Positions 17,553 to 26,538 of a stretch of DNA of 64,000 nucleotides are shown here, one piece after another. Each line of letters starts with the position of its first letter. Within the stretch, counting starts at the first letter, position 1. Both the position numbers and the translations under genes were made by a program. Origin of the DNA: Pseudomonas viridiflava (GTDB lineage Bacteria; Pseudomonadota; Gammaproteobacteria; Pseudomonadales; Pseudomonadaceae); the NCBI RefSeq assembly GCF_900591205.1, contig NZ_UUPU01000109.1, positions 1 to 64,000 on the forward strand. Reading direction: 5' to 3'. Under the pieces are notes generated by a model. That model was not told the DNA's origin, searched no databases, and was given only the letters and a program-made list of their open reading frames with translations.

Positions 17553-18443
17553 TCAAGGCTTGTCAGTCAGGTTTTTGCCGATCATCCGCACCAGGATGAT
17601 CGCCGCGATATTGGCGATGACCACGGCAATCAAGCCGCCGGCCGAGGCCATGCCCACGTCGAACTGCACCAGCGCCTGGTTGTAGATCAGGTAGGCGAGG
17701 TTGGTCGAGGCGTAGCCGGGGCCACCGTTGGTGGTGGTGAAGATTTCGGCGAACACCGAGAGCAGGAAGATCGTTTCGATCATCACCACCACGGCAATCG
17801 GGCGGGCCAGGTGGGGCAGGGTCAGGTGCCAGAAAATCGCGATGGCGCCGGCGCCGTCCAGGCGTGCGGCTTCCTTTTGCTCCTGGTCGAGGGACTGCAT
17901 GGCGGTCATCAGCAGCAGGATCGCGAAGGGTAGCCACTGCCACGACACAATGATAATGATCGACAGCAACGGGTAGTGCGCCAGCCAGTCCACCGGCTCG
18001 GCGCCGAAGAACTTCCACACGGCGGCGAGAATCCCCGACACCGGGTGGAAAATCAGGTTCTTCCAGATCAGCGCACCGACGGTAGGCATGATGAAGAACG
18101 GCGAAATCAACAGCACCCGCACCAGGCCGCGACCCAGGAATTCACTGGCCTCAAGCAACGCACTGATCAACACACCGAACACCACGCTGATCAACAGCAC
18201 GCTGCCTACCAGCAGCAGGGTATTAGTGGCGCCGGGCAAGAAGCCCGAGTCGGTGATGAAGTAGGTGAAGTTCTCCAGCCCCACGAATTGGTTCTCGCCG
18301 GGGTAGAGCAGGTTGTAGCGGATCAAGGAGAAGTACAGGGTCATGCCCAGCGGCACGATCATCCACAGCAGCAACAAGGCCACCGAGGGGCTGACGAGAA
18401 ACCAGCCGGGGTTGGCCAGACGGTTTTTGGGCGTTGTATTCAT
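17553..18443 (-). CDS. mtlF: Polyol ABC transporter permease
   Basis: This 296-residue MalF-type permease has about six membrane segments and an EAA loop (EAARLDGAGAIAIFWHLTLPHL). The ATG at 18443 (MNTTPKNRLANPG) was chosen over a TTG three codons upstream; the ribosome-binding site is weak for both. A REPIN separates it from mtlE, the gene for the binding protein needed in larger amounts. Confidence 0.93.
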   Translation of the reverse strand: MNTTPKNRLANPGWFLVSPSVALLLLWMIVPLGMTLYFSLIRYNLLYPGENQFVGLENFTYFITDSGFLPGATNTLLLVGSVLLISVVFGVLISALLEASEFLGRGLVRVLLISPFFIMPTVGALIWKNLIFHPVSGILAAVWKFFGAEPVDWLAHYPLLSIIIIVSWQWLPFAILLLMTAMQSLDQEQKEAARLDGAGAIAIFWHLTLPHLARPIAVVVMIETIFLLSVFAEIFTTTNGGPGYASTNLAYLIYNQALVQFDVGMASAGGLIAVVIANIAAIILVRMIGKNLTDKP

Positions 18444-18495
18444 TAGGATCAAGACCAGTCGGGTGCATGCAAAACGAGAATCGAAGCGCGGTCAG

Positions 18496-18584
18496 TGTGG
18501 GAGCGGGCTTGCTCGCGAATGCGGTGTGTCAGTCAATGATGCATCCACTGCAAGACCGCATTCGCGAGCTAGCCCGCTCCCACA
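18496..18584. repeat. REPIN between mtlE and mtlF
   Basis: Inverted cores TGTGGGAGCGGGCTTGCTCG and CGCGAGCTAGCCCGCTCCCA flank a spacer within the operon. In the E. coli maltose operon a REP element at the equivalent malE-malF position stabilises the upstream mRNA, so a similar effect is plausible. Confidence 0.9.
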
Positions 18585-18594
18585 TATACCGGCT

Positions 18595-19905
18595 TTATTT
18601 GGGGTAGCCGGCCCGCTTCATTTCACGCTCGGTGGTGGTCTGCGCGGCGGTCAATGCGGCATCCACCGTTTGCTGACCGGTCAGCGCGCCCGAGAAGAAC
18701 TTGCCGACCTGGGTGCCAATCGCCTGGAATTCAGGAATGGTCACCAACTGGATACCGATATACGGCACCGGCTTGAGGGTAGGCTTGGTCGGGTCGGCGA
18801 CTTTCAGTGACTCCAGGGTGACCTTGGCGAACGGCGCGGCCTTCATGTACTCGTCGCTGTAGGTCGACTTGCGTGTACCTGGCGGTACGTTGGCAATGCC
18901 GTCGGTCTTGGCGACCAATGCGCCATATTCCTTGGAGGTGGCCCAGCTGGTGAATACCTTGGCGGCGTCCTTGGCTTTGGAACTGGTCGGGATCGCCAGG
19001 CTCCAGGAGTACAGCCACGAGGTGCCCTTGTCGGTTTTTTCATGTGGGGCAAAGGTGAAACCGACGTGGTCGGCGACCTTGCTTTGGGTCTTGTCGGTGA
19101 CAAACGAGCCGGCCACGCTGGCATCGACCCAGATCGCGCACTTGCCGCTGTTGAACAGCGCGAGGTTTTCGTTGAAACCGTTGCTGGAAGCACCCGGCGG
19201 GCCGGATTTCTTCATGTTGTCGACGTAGAAGTTCAGCGCATCCTTCCACTCAGGTCCAGTGAATTCTGGCTGCCACTTCTCATCGAACCAGCGCGCCCCG
19301 TAGCCGTTGGCCAGGGTGGTGATCAACGCCATGTTCTCACCCCAACCGGCTTTGCCGCGCAGGCACAGGCCGTATTGCTCTTTGGTCTTGTCGGTGAGTT
19401 TGGCCGCGAATTCGCCGATCTGGCTCCAGGTCGGGTGCTCGGGCATGGTCAGCCCGGCGTCCTTGAACAGGTCGGTGCGGTAATAGGTAATCGAGCTTTC
19501 GGCATAGAACGGCAGGGCGTACAGCGAGCCTTTTACAGACAAACCGTCACGTACCGAAGGGAATACGTCATCAAGGTCGTAGGAAGCAGGCAGATCCTTC
19601 ATCGGTTCCAGCCAGCCCTTGGCGCCCCAGAGTGCGGCTTCGTACATGCCGATGGTCAGCACATCGAACTGCCCGCCCTGGGTAGCGATGTCGGTGGTGA
19701 GGCGTTGGCGCAGCACGTTTTCTTCAAGCACCACCCAGTTCAGCTTGATCTCCGGATGCTCGGCCTCGAAGGTTTTCGAGAGCTTTTGCATGCGGATCAT
19801 GTCGCTGTTGTTGACGGTGGCAATGGTCAGGGTTTGCGCGCCAAAGCTGACGGCGCTGAGGGTCATGCAGGTAGAAACAAGCAGTGCTTTTGCTGTGAAC
19901 TTCAT
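18595..19905 (-). CDS. mtlE: Polyol-binding periplasmic protein
   Basis: This 436-residue extracellular solute-binding protein (family 1) has a Sec signal peptide (MKFTAKALLVSTCMTLSAVSFGA) and a mature part beginning QTLTIATVNNSDMIRMQ. It captures mannitol, sorbitol or arabitol in the periplasm for MtlFGK. The start is the ATG at 19905; the open frame to 19917 adds four residues without a better site. It is the first gene of the mtl operon. Unusually, it is separated from its activator gene mtlR by the giant gene at 20123-26404. Confidence 0.94.
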   Translation of the reverse strand: MKFTAKALLVSTCMTLSAVSFGAQTLTIATVNNSDMIRMQKLSKTFEAEHPEIKLNWVVLEENVLRQRLTTDIATQGGQFDVLTIGMYEAALWGAKGWLEPMKDLPASYDLDDVFPSVRDGLSVKGSLYALPFYAESSITYYRTDLFKDAGLTMPEHPTWSQIGEFAAKLTDKTKEQYGLCLRGKAGWGENMALITTLANGYGARWFDEKWQPEFTGPEWKDALNFYVDNMKKSGPPGASSNGFNENLALFNSGKCAIWVDASVAGSFVTDKTQSKVADHVGFTFAPHEKTDKGTSWLYSWSLAIPTSSKAKDAAKVFTSWATSKEYGALVAKTDGIANVPPGTRKSTYSDEYMKAAPFAKVTLESLKVADPTKPTLKPVPYIGIQLVTIPEFQAIGTQVGKFFSGALTGQQTVDAALTAAQTTTEREMKRAGYPK

Positions 19906-19995
19906 CGCGCACTCCATTTCCGCGCCCAGGGGGCTACAGAAGGACAGTTATTGTTGTTGTGTCTTCCTGCGTAAAGCCAGGAAGAGTGTGCGTTG

Positions 19996-20063
19996 ATTAC
20001 AGCCTTCAATTGGGGTTATGACAAATCCTTGGGCGCACTGGGACTGATACTTTTTTGCACTGG
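19996..20063 (-). promoter_or_regulatory. mtlE promoter with AraC-type direct repeats
   Basis: On the minus strand TTGTCA (20019-20024) and TGTAAT (19996-20001) are separated by exactly 17 bases. Upstream, the heptamer CCAGTGC occurs twice (20057-20063 and 20035-20041) with a 22-bp period, two helical turns, as expected for an AraC/XylS activator. MtlR is the obvious candidate. The leader also contains a CTTCCTG/CAGGAAG dyad at 19963-19984. Confidence 0.6.
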
Positions 20064-20103
20064 CGCTGACTTCGGATGAAACGCTTCATCCGAAGTCAGC
20101 GCC
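20062..20103. repeat. 42-bp perfect palindrome with 4-base loop
   Basis: Two perfect 19-base arms (left 20062-20080, starting GGCGCTGACTTCGG; right 20085-20103) flank ACGC. It lies 20 bases after the stop of the giant gene and upstream of the mtlE promoter. No T tract follows on either strand, so it is not a classical intrinsic terminator, but it would strongly insulate or stabilise a 3' end. Confidence 0.85.
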
Positions 20104-20122
20104 AAAGTGTTGCCTCACCAGG

Positions 20123-23100
20123 CTATGCGCCGATATAGCCGTGGGAAAGCGGCGTTTTGGGTTGCACGACAAGCTTATTCATCCAGTTCCTCTCCACTGG
20201 GCTGATCGGTTGGCCGCCCTCTATGATCTTCAGATTGTCGTGCTCCCATTGGCCCATGACCTTTTTCAATTGCTGCGTGTAATCGCGGGCCGGGCACGCA
20301 ATGTTCGCCCAGGGGTCGACAATCCAGGCATCCGCCCAGGCTGCTTCTGAAAAGTCCGGCGTACCGGGTGGCAGCACTGGCGGCCCGCCGACGACGGTGA
20401 AGGCGTGCGCGTCCCCGGCGGCCCACTCGTAAGCACGGCCGCCGCTTTTTTTGATGATGTCTTTGGACAGCAAAGCCATTTCCCCGCAGTTTCCGGCCCC
20501 GGACTTCAAAATCAGGTCTGAGTGATTTAACGCCCCATACGGTACGGTCCTGCGCAACCAGCCAATCGCCATACCCGCCGCCCCAGCGCGTGCCAAGTCC
20601 GCTTTTGAGCGAATTTGGTTATCGGGCCCCAGGCCGGTGGCCTTCATGGAGCGGTTGACGCTGTCTTTTGCCTGTTCCGCATAAAATTTGTTTTGCTGCT
20701 CTGTCGTCCAGGTGGCGAACCCGGAGGGTTTGGCCAACGCAAAAACCTGGTTCGGCCTCAAGGCGATATCCGCCTTGTCGATGGCTTTAGCCCGTTGCAG
20801 TTGATAGACAACCTCGCGTTTCTGTTCATCGGTAAGCTCTTTACATGATGCTTTTAACTCATCTATATCCGCTTTCAAGTAACCCACGCGCTCCAGCTCT
20901 TCAAAGGCGGCATTCAATTTTGGCAGCGCAATGAAATTGGCATCAAAGGGTACTTTGGCCACACCTTGACGAATGCTGAATTTATTCCGGTAAGCCGTGA
21001 CCATGGATAGCTCATTGGGCGTGCATTTGTTGAACGTCAGCTCGCCGCCGGGCGCATCACCCAATCGTGCGTAGTAAAACTCGGCGGTATCTGCCTCGAT
21101 CACCAGGTATTTGGCGGTACTGCCGCCTACCGTGCCGTTAACGATCACGCCACGCACTTCCCGTTTGTCGTCGACGGCATCACTGATGCGGTTGAGTTTG
21201 ACCACGCGGGTTTCGCGCTCCAGCGCATCACTGCTTTGTGCATTGAAAAAGCCGAATTCGGGTTCATTTTTGAGTGTGCCAGTGATCTTCGGTTTGTAGG
21301 CGATGGGCTTGCTCTCAGGCACCGGATGCAGTTGGGGGCCCATTTCGCCGTCGACCATTTTCCAGCGGCGACGCTCGAAAATCACAAACTGGTCCTTGCG
21401 CAGGAATTTCGGCGTTGATGGAAACAGGCGTACGTGCTCAAGCGCCTGAAGCTCCTGGCCCAACTCGCCGGACACTTCCTCGACGACCTTGGTAAAGCAC
21501 GTGTCGTTGGCGCCGCGCTTGACGCGTTCGCCGAGACCGGGGGCCGGGCAGAAGGCTTCGAAGTCTTCCAGTGGCTTATAATAATCTGCCGACTCCAGAT
21601 CACGCAGCAAGCCCGGTTCGCGGGTGTCGTAGCGGTAAACCTTGCCCTCATTGATCAAGTCGAAGCCATGGGTGCGCGTGACGGTATACGCGTCTGCGGC
21701 CATAGGCTTTTCGGTGACCAGGGCTTGGGCGCCGTCGGAAAAGGTTTCCTGTTCTACGGCCGAGGAAGTGTCCGAGACGAAGTTCTCCAGGGCTGGCCCA
21801 TAGGGCGCCAGTGTCTTGGTGTCGTAGGCGTACCAGTCGCCGTCCTTGAACACAGCGGTAGCCCTTATCTGTTCCTTGGCGTCGGACCGCATCAAAGTAC
21901 CATTGGACATGTCTGCCGTTTGTTCAGTGATGTAGTTGCGCTGCATACGGCTGGCCGAGTTCAGTGATGGCGAAGTGCTGGAAGTTGTCACGTCCCTGAG
22001 CACCAGTTCTTGCGCTTCATTAGCACCAAATTTTTCGATGTATTTGGCGGAGAGTTTGGCGGCAGTCCAGCCGGCACCAGCTTTCGCCAGGGTCCAGAGT
22101 TTGCCCACGCCCTCGGTGGCCGCGTAGATCACGATGTCAGTGAGCAGGTCTTTGACCGCGTTGGCATACTCTCCGTGATAAATATCCAGAAGGCTGGAGC
22201 CGCCGGGCAAGGCGCGCAAAATCTCTCTGAATATGTCGCCGGGCTCCCTTCCGGTTTCAACGCCGTTGGAGAAGTAGTTACGGTAAGTAGAAACAAATAC
22301 TTTTTTCTTGAGGTAGATACCATCAAGCATATCGTTGATCACGTACTCCAACCGGCCTTCCAGGGACGGCTCACCTACGGAGCCTTCGAATGATGTAAGG
22401 CTGTAAAAGTGGGCGTCGGGTTGGCGCAGCGCGGATGATGTCTCGATATCAGGAATTCGGGTGATTTTGCCATTGGCGGCGTCCACCGAAAAAAATCTCA
22501 GGTTCCAGCCCTCCTTGGTCATAAGCGAGATTGGGCTGCCAGGTCCGCCATCCCGCAAGAACGACAGGCTGCCCTTGAGGGCTTGGCGTTCGTCCGCAGG
22601 CATATTTTGGATCATCTCCTCGAACAGGACCTTGGTGTTGGCCCTGCGCAAGGCGTAGTCTTCTTCGATTTTTTTGTCGAACTGTTCAGTGATGTTAGGC
22701 AATTCAGAGGCACGTTCACGCAGGGAATTGAAGTCTACTTGCTTACCCTCCGCAACCCAGAGTTCATCCATGCGCCCGGCTTCATAGATTTCAACAAGGC
22801 TCGCTCTAATGCCCGTGATAGCCCCGCCGAGAAATCCCTCGAGCATGTACTTGCTTTCATAATCGATGCCGGAGCCAAATTTTTCTTTCAGCGCCTCAAG
22901 GGCCATGGCCCTTCTGATGGGTGGCTTGACGTCGCGCAACCAGCTTCTGGCGGCGGATAATTTCATGACCTTTTGCTGAAGCTTTGTCTGGCTGCTTTTC
23001 AGTTGTTCCAGGCTGTACTCATCGTTGTCATTCTTTACAAGATGCTTGTTGAGGATTGCCCAATCGATCACCGGGTTCATCTGGGCGACGCCCTGTATCA

Positions 23101-26100
23101 GGGCTTCACTGTCCGAAATGGGCTGTACCTTGTGAAAGTCCATGACTTGCTGGAAGGTCATGCCCGCGCTGGCCCCGGGGGCTATCCATTCGATTCTGTT
23201 CACCGCCGTCGTCAGGCTCACCCAATCCGTGGAGCCGACTGTAATATTCTGCGGTACGTCTTTTACCAACAAATGTGGTGCCATACCCAACATCAGCAGG
23301 CGTGAGGCAGCCGGCGCCAGGTTGGCGGGGACAATTTTTTTGTCAGTCAAGTGTCGGCCGAACCGCTGTTGAATCTCTTGAGTGCTGTGACCCCAGTTAT
23401 CATCCCCCATGAGGTCAAACCCGGCGACGGTATTGCGTCGGGTACCGGCGGATGGGTCAAGCTCCAACACCAATGCGCTCAATAGCCATTGCTTCAGGCT
23501 GGTTCCGGTTGCAGTGCCCTTCATCTCTGTTTGCAGGTTTGTGGCGAGTTCAAGGGCGTTGTTAGAGTTGAGCAGTTGCTCCAGCGCTTGTGCTGGCTGG
23601 GTGCTGAGGTTAGGGACACTGGCGCTCAGGTAGCTGAGGATTCCGTCATGGCTGCCGATGGACTTGTTTACAAACGCTGTCATCTTACGGCGCTGGTCGG
23701 CGCTCAGCGGTATACCCTTAGACAGGAAGCCCCAGTAATTACCAAGCTCCGGGGGCTGCGGCAGTGGTGTATTCAATGCCAACAACAGGTTGTCTGTATC
23801 TGCCTTCGACTGCGGCACCTTCAAGCCTTTCTCCGTGAGAAACCGCTCTGCGGTGGTAACGCCCTTAGGTTGATGAGAGGAGTCTGGATCGACGATGAAG
23901 CGCCCTGAGTCTTGATTGTCTGCGCTCAGTGCTATGTCGTTCTTCAACTGACGGATTAATGCATACCGGTCATTGCTATTGCCCAGTTCGGTTTTTTGCT
24001 GCTTCAACCCGCTCACGACTTTCTCTGGGGAAGCAGACGCCCTTGGGAATTGCTGGGTGCGGCCCATTAATGCGGTCTGTTGTTGGAACGTTGAGCTGCT
24101 GTAGTCGGTACTGACACCATAAAAATTGCTAGCCCACTCAAAGGGGGCGCTGCGGGTATTTACTTGAGCCAGCGTGATCGGTTTTCCTCGTGCCGTGAAT
24201 TTCTGCGCTGCGGTCAGCACAGGCTGTAATACGTCAAAATACTCAGGATATTTTGTTGCAACATCTGCAGCGGTAAACCGCTGATCAACACTGTGAACCT
24301 TACCGATCAACGCCTTGTCGTTAGGGTCGAAACGCAGGGAATTCAAGTCAATATTCTGCTTGTGGGCCCATTCGGTAAAACCACGTGCTTTCAGGGCCTT
24401 GTCAAAGTAAGACAGCCATTGGCCGAGCTGGCTGTTGATCGGGATCGATTCGATCGTTTTCGAGGCGGCATTGCTCGCATTGGTGCTCAGCTCAAGCATT
24501 ACCCGATGCATTGCGACTGCCAGCTTGCTTTCGTTACTCAGCAGGTCGTCTTCGGGCGTTTGTGTGTTGTTTACCTCCCCGGGCAGGCTGGATTCGACAG
24601 ACGCTGCCAGGTCTTGAAGCTTAGACGGCGGCACGGGTGCATGGATCAGTTGTTCGGTTATGTCGGCTTGGACTTTTTGTATTGCAGTGGATCGGGTGTC
24701 GTTTGCGGGCGGGGTGACCAGCGCATTGAAACCGTTGTTGTTCGCCAGGGCGGCACTGCGTTCCAGCACCGATACGAGGTTAAGTCGCTGCCAGTGGGTC
24801 TGGCTGGCGTCCAGTTGGCGCGGAACCGGTTCGTTATAAAAATTCAGGACGTCATTCAGTTTGGCGGACGGCGGGTTCGGGTATTGAACCGGGGTCTGCG
24901 ATCCTGCTGCCATCTGTTGGACGGCATCCTTTACTTCCTCCCAGACATCACTCCAACCTGAAATATCGTTCAAGCTAATGCCGGTCTCGATACCTTTTTT
25001 CTTGCCGTTCAGCGCGCCGGTTATGGGGTGGATGCTGACGCTGGTGGGGTCAATCTGATTCTCTTGCACAAACGTTGTGAAAGCACTGCCGGTCAATGCA
25101 GTCAGGAGGTTTTTACGCGCCTGGTTGAACGTCGAATACTCTGGAATCTTGTTGAGCATGACCGGCGATTCATAGTCATTGTCTTGGGGGTTAAGCAGCA
25201 GCTTCAGCAACCCCCGATTGGATTGTTCTGCGAGCGCCCGGTCAGCCTCTTGAATATTTTGTGAAACGTTTAGAGGCGCAAATTCCTCCAGGCGCTGCTT
25301 CAGCTGTGGCAGCGGTAACTCCGCGATTCGTTGGCGGGCGTCCCGTTGACGTTGTTTGATGGGGGCGTAGTGCTTCGCGTAGAGCGGGTCAGTGTTGCTG
25401 AGCGCGTTGAATGTCCCGTCGCGCATCAACTGGTTGATGTTGAACAACGTATCTGAAAGAGGGATGTTGCCCTGTTCCATACCGTAGAACCAGGCGACGT
25501 GAGCAGCCGTTGCGTAGTTTCGATCGTAGCCATTTATCCCGATAAAGGACCCCGTGCACACTTTTTTTACTGCGGCCAGAACCGCAGCAGAAGCGCCAGC
25601 CCAGTCGCTGTTCTGCGCGAGGGAGTATTGCTTGGTTTTGCCATCGCTAATATCGTACAGATCACCATAAATAGTGAAGGCTGCATTGGAGATGTCGATC
25701 AGGTGAGTTTCGGCAAACGATTTGAAAGGCTCTGAGTTCAACGCGTCACCCAGTTCGGCCCAGACCTGGCCGAAGGTAGAGTCAGGCGGGATGGCAACCG
25801 TTTCATCGACATGTGTATCGTCGTGGCTCTCGAAAGCGAGGCGCTGGCGGACCAAGCTATTGGCGATATTCATGGCCAACTGTCGGTCACCACGGTCGAC
25901 CAAGGCATCGGCGAACTGACTGACGGTTGACGTCTGCGAGGCGGTTGCCGACGGGGTGTCAAGCGCATGTCGGCGCCCGCGCGACAGGATGCTGAGCGAG
26001 TTTGTGGCGCTGGGCGGGAGGCTTTCGAGTATTTCCTTAATCAGTTGGGCGTAGGTCTTTCGCGAATCAAGCGCGCTGGGTTGGTTCAGCAGTTGCTCCA

Positions 26101-26404
26101 CCTGATTCCCCAAGGTGGTCTCGGTCAGCGGCTCACGGGTGTTTTCCACCAGCTCGCGGATTTGCTCGGCCAGGCTGGGCCGTTCTTTTGTCACCGCGAA
26201 TCGCAGCAACTGTTCGATGCGCTGGTGGGGGTGGGGCGCCGGAGCGCTCGATTGACTGGGCGCAGGCTGACCTTGACGGTCATTCAGGCGCTTATGAAAG
26301 AACTCAATGACTTGAGAGGTCACTGAGTGAGTCGGGGCTGTAGGCGGATTCGGTTCGGATCGGAGGGGGATGGAGGGCGCGAGTGATGGCTGAACCGTAA
26401 GCAT
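20123..26404 (-). CDS. Giant putative effector/toxin with C-terminal Cys-His-Asp domain
   Basis: This 2093-residue protein has no signal peptide. The first 60 residues are rich in Pro, Ser and Gln, as in many type III effectors. Three diverged repeats of about 105 residues begin near 207, 421 and 655; each has a conserved F-x-Q/G-Q start, an F-(x)-E-x-x-x-I-D core and an NFY/WFYG-like end. A central region (about 1000-1250) has no assignable family. A hydrophobic stretch lies near 1415-1455. The C-terminus contains GAGNCGEMALLSKD (Cys1973), GDAHAFTVVGG (His2000) and AWIVDPWANIA (Asp2030), a Cys-His-Asp order like that of papain/transglutaminase-fold proteases and deamidases. Codon use is visibly more AT-rich than in flanking genes, suggesting transfer. 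ATG 26404 follows AAAGGAC. Target and secretion route are unknown. Confidence 0.7.
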   Translation of the reverse strand: MLTVQPSLAPSIPLRSEPNPPTAPTHSVTSQVIEFFHKRLNDRQGQPAPSQSSAPAPHPHQRIEQLLRFAVTKERPSLAEQIRELVENTREPLTETTLGNQVEQLLNQPSALDSRKTYAQLIKEILESLPPSATNSLSILSRGRRHALDTPSATASQTSTVSQFADALVDRGDRQLAMNIANSLVRQRLAFESHDDTHVDETVAIPPDSTFGQVWAELGDALNSEPFKSFAETHLIDISNAAFTIYGDLYDISDGKTKQYSLAQNSDWAGASAAVLAAVKKVCTGSFIGINGYDRNYATAAHVAWFYGMEQGNIPLSDTLFNINQLMRDGTFNALSNTDPLYAKHYAPIKQRQRDARQRIAELPLPQLKQRLEEFAPLNVSQNIQEADRALAEQSNRGLLKLLLNPQDNDYESPVMLNKIPEYSTFNQARKNLLTALTGSAFTTFVQENQIDPTSVSIHPITGALNGKKKGIETGISLNDISGWSDVWEEVKDAVQQMAAGSQTPVQYPNPPSAKLNDVLNFYNEPVPRQLDASQTHWQRLNLVSVLERSAALANNNGFNALVTPPANDTRSTAIQKVQADITEQLIHAPVPPSKLQDLAASVESSLPGEVNNTQTPEDDLLSNESKLAVAMHRVMLELSTNASNAASKTIESIPINSQLGQWLSYFDKALKARGFTEWAHKQNIDLNSLRFDPNDKALIGKVHSVDQRFTAADVATKYPEYFDVLQPVLTAAQKFTARGKPITLAQVNTRSAPFEWASNFYGVSTDYSSSTFQQQTALMGRTQQFPRASASPEKVVSGLKQQKTELGNSNDRYALIRQLKNDIALSADNQDSGRFIVDPDSSHQPKGVTTAERFLTEKGLKVPQSKADTDNLLLALNTPLPQPPELGNYWGFLSKGIPLSADQRRKMTAFVNKSIGSHDGILSYLSASVPNLSTQPAQALEQLLNSNNALELATNLQTEMKGTATGTSLKQWLLSALVLELDPSAGTRRNTVAGFDLMGDDNWGHSTQEIQQRFGRHLTDKKIVPANLAPAASRLLMLGMAPHLLVKDVPQNITVGSTDWVSLTTAVNRIEWIAPGASAGMTFQQVMDFHKVQPISDSEALIQGVAQMNPVIDWAILNKHLVKNDNDEYSLEQLKSSQTKLQQKVMKLSAARSWLRDVKPPIRRAMALEALKEKFGSGIDYESKYMLEGFLGGAITGIRASLVEIYEAGRMDELWVAEGKQVDFNSLRERASELPNITEQFDKKIEEDYALRRANTKVLFEEMIQNMPADERQALKGSLSFLRDGGPGSPISLMTKEGWNLRFFSVDAANGKITRIPDIETSSALRQPDAHFYSLTSFEGSVGEPSLEGRLEYVINDMLDGIYLKKKVFVSTYRNYFSNGVETGREPGDIFREILRALPGGSSLLDIYHGEYANAVKDLLTDIVIYAATEGVGKLWTLAKAGAGWTAAKLSAKYIEKFGANEAQELVLRDVTTSSTSPSLNSASRMQRNYITEQTADMSNGTLMRSDAKEQIRATAVFKDGDWYAYDTKTLAPYGPALENFVSDTSSAVEQETFSDGAQALVTEKPMAADAYTVTRTHGFDLINEGKVYRYDTREPGLLRDLESADYYKPLEDFEAFCPAPGLGERVKRGANDTCFTKVVEEVSGELGQELQALEHVRLFPSTPKFLRKDQFVIFERRRWKMVDGEMGPQLHPVPESKPIAYKPKITGTLKNEPEFGFFNAQSSDALERETRVVKLNRISDAVDDKREVRGVIVNGTVGGSTAKYLVIEADTAEFYYARLGDAPGGELTFNKCTPNELSMVTAYRNKFSIRQGVAKVPFDANFIALPKLNAAFEELERVGYLKADIDELKASCKELTDEQKREVVYQLQRAKAIDKADIALRPNQVFALAKPSGFATWTTEQQNKFYAEQAKDSVNRSMKATGLGPDNQIRSKADLARAGAAGMAIGWLRRTVPYGALNHSDLILKSGAGNCGEMALLSKDIIKKSGGRAYEWAAGDAHAFTVVGGPPVLPPGTPDFSEAAWADAWIVDPWANIACPARDYTQQLKKVMGQWEHDNLKIIEGGQPISPVERNWMNKLVVQPKTPLSHGYIGA

Positions 26405-26538
26405 GGAACTGTCCTTTTGCCGGCGAGTTAAGTAAGCACCACCCGTTGGCTGAAAGGGGAGGTATTCGCTGTGTGGCTAAAGGGGGTGTGCAGTTCCTGT
26501 GCTTAGGGCGCCTGACTGCTTGATCTGTAAGCGCGTGT

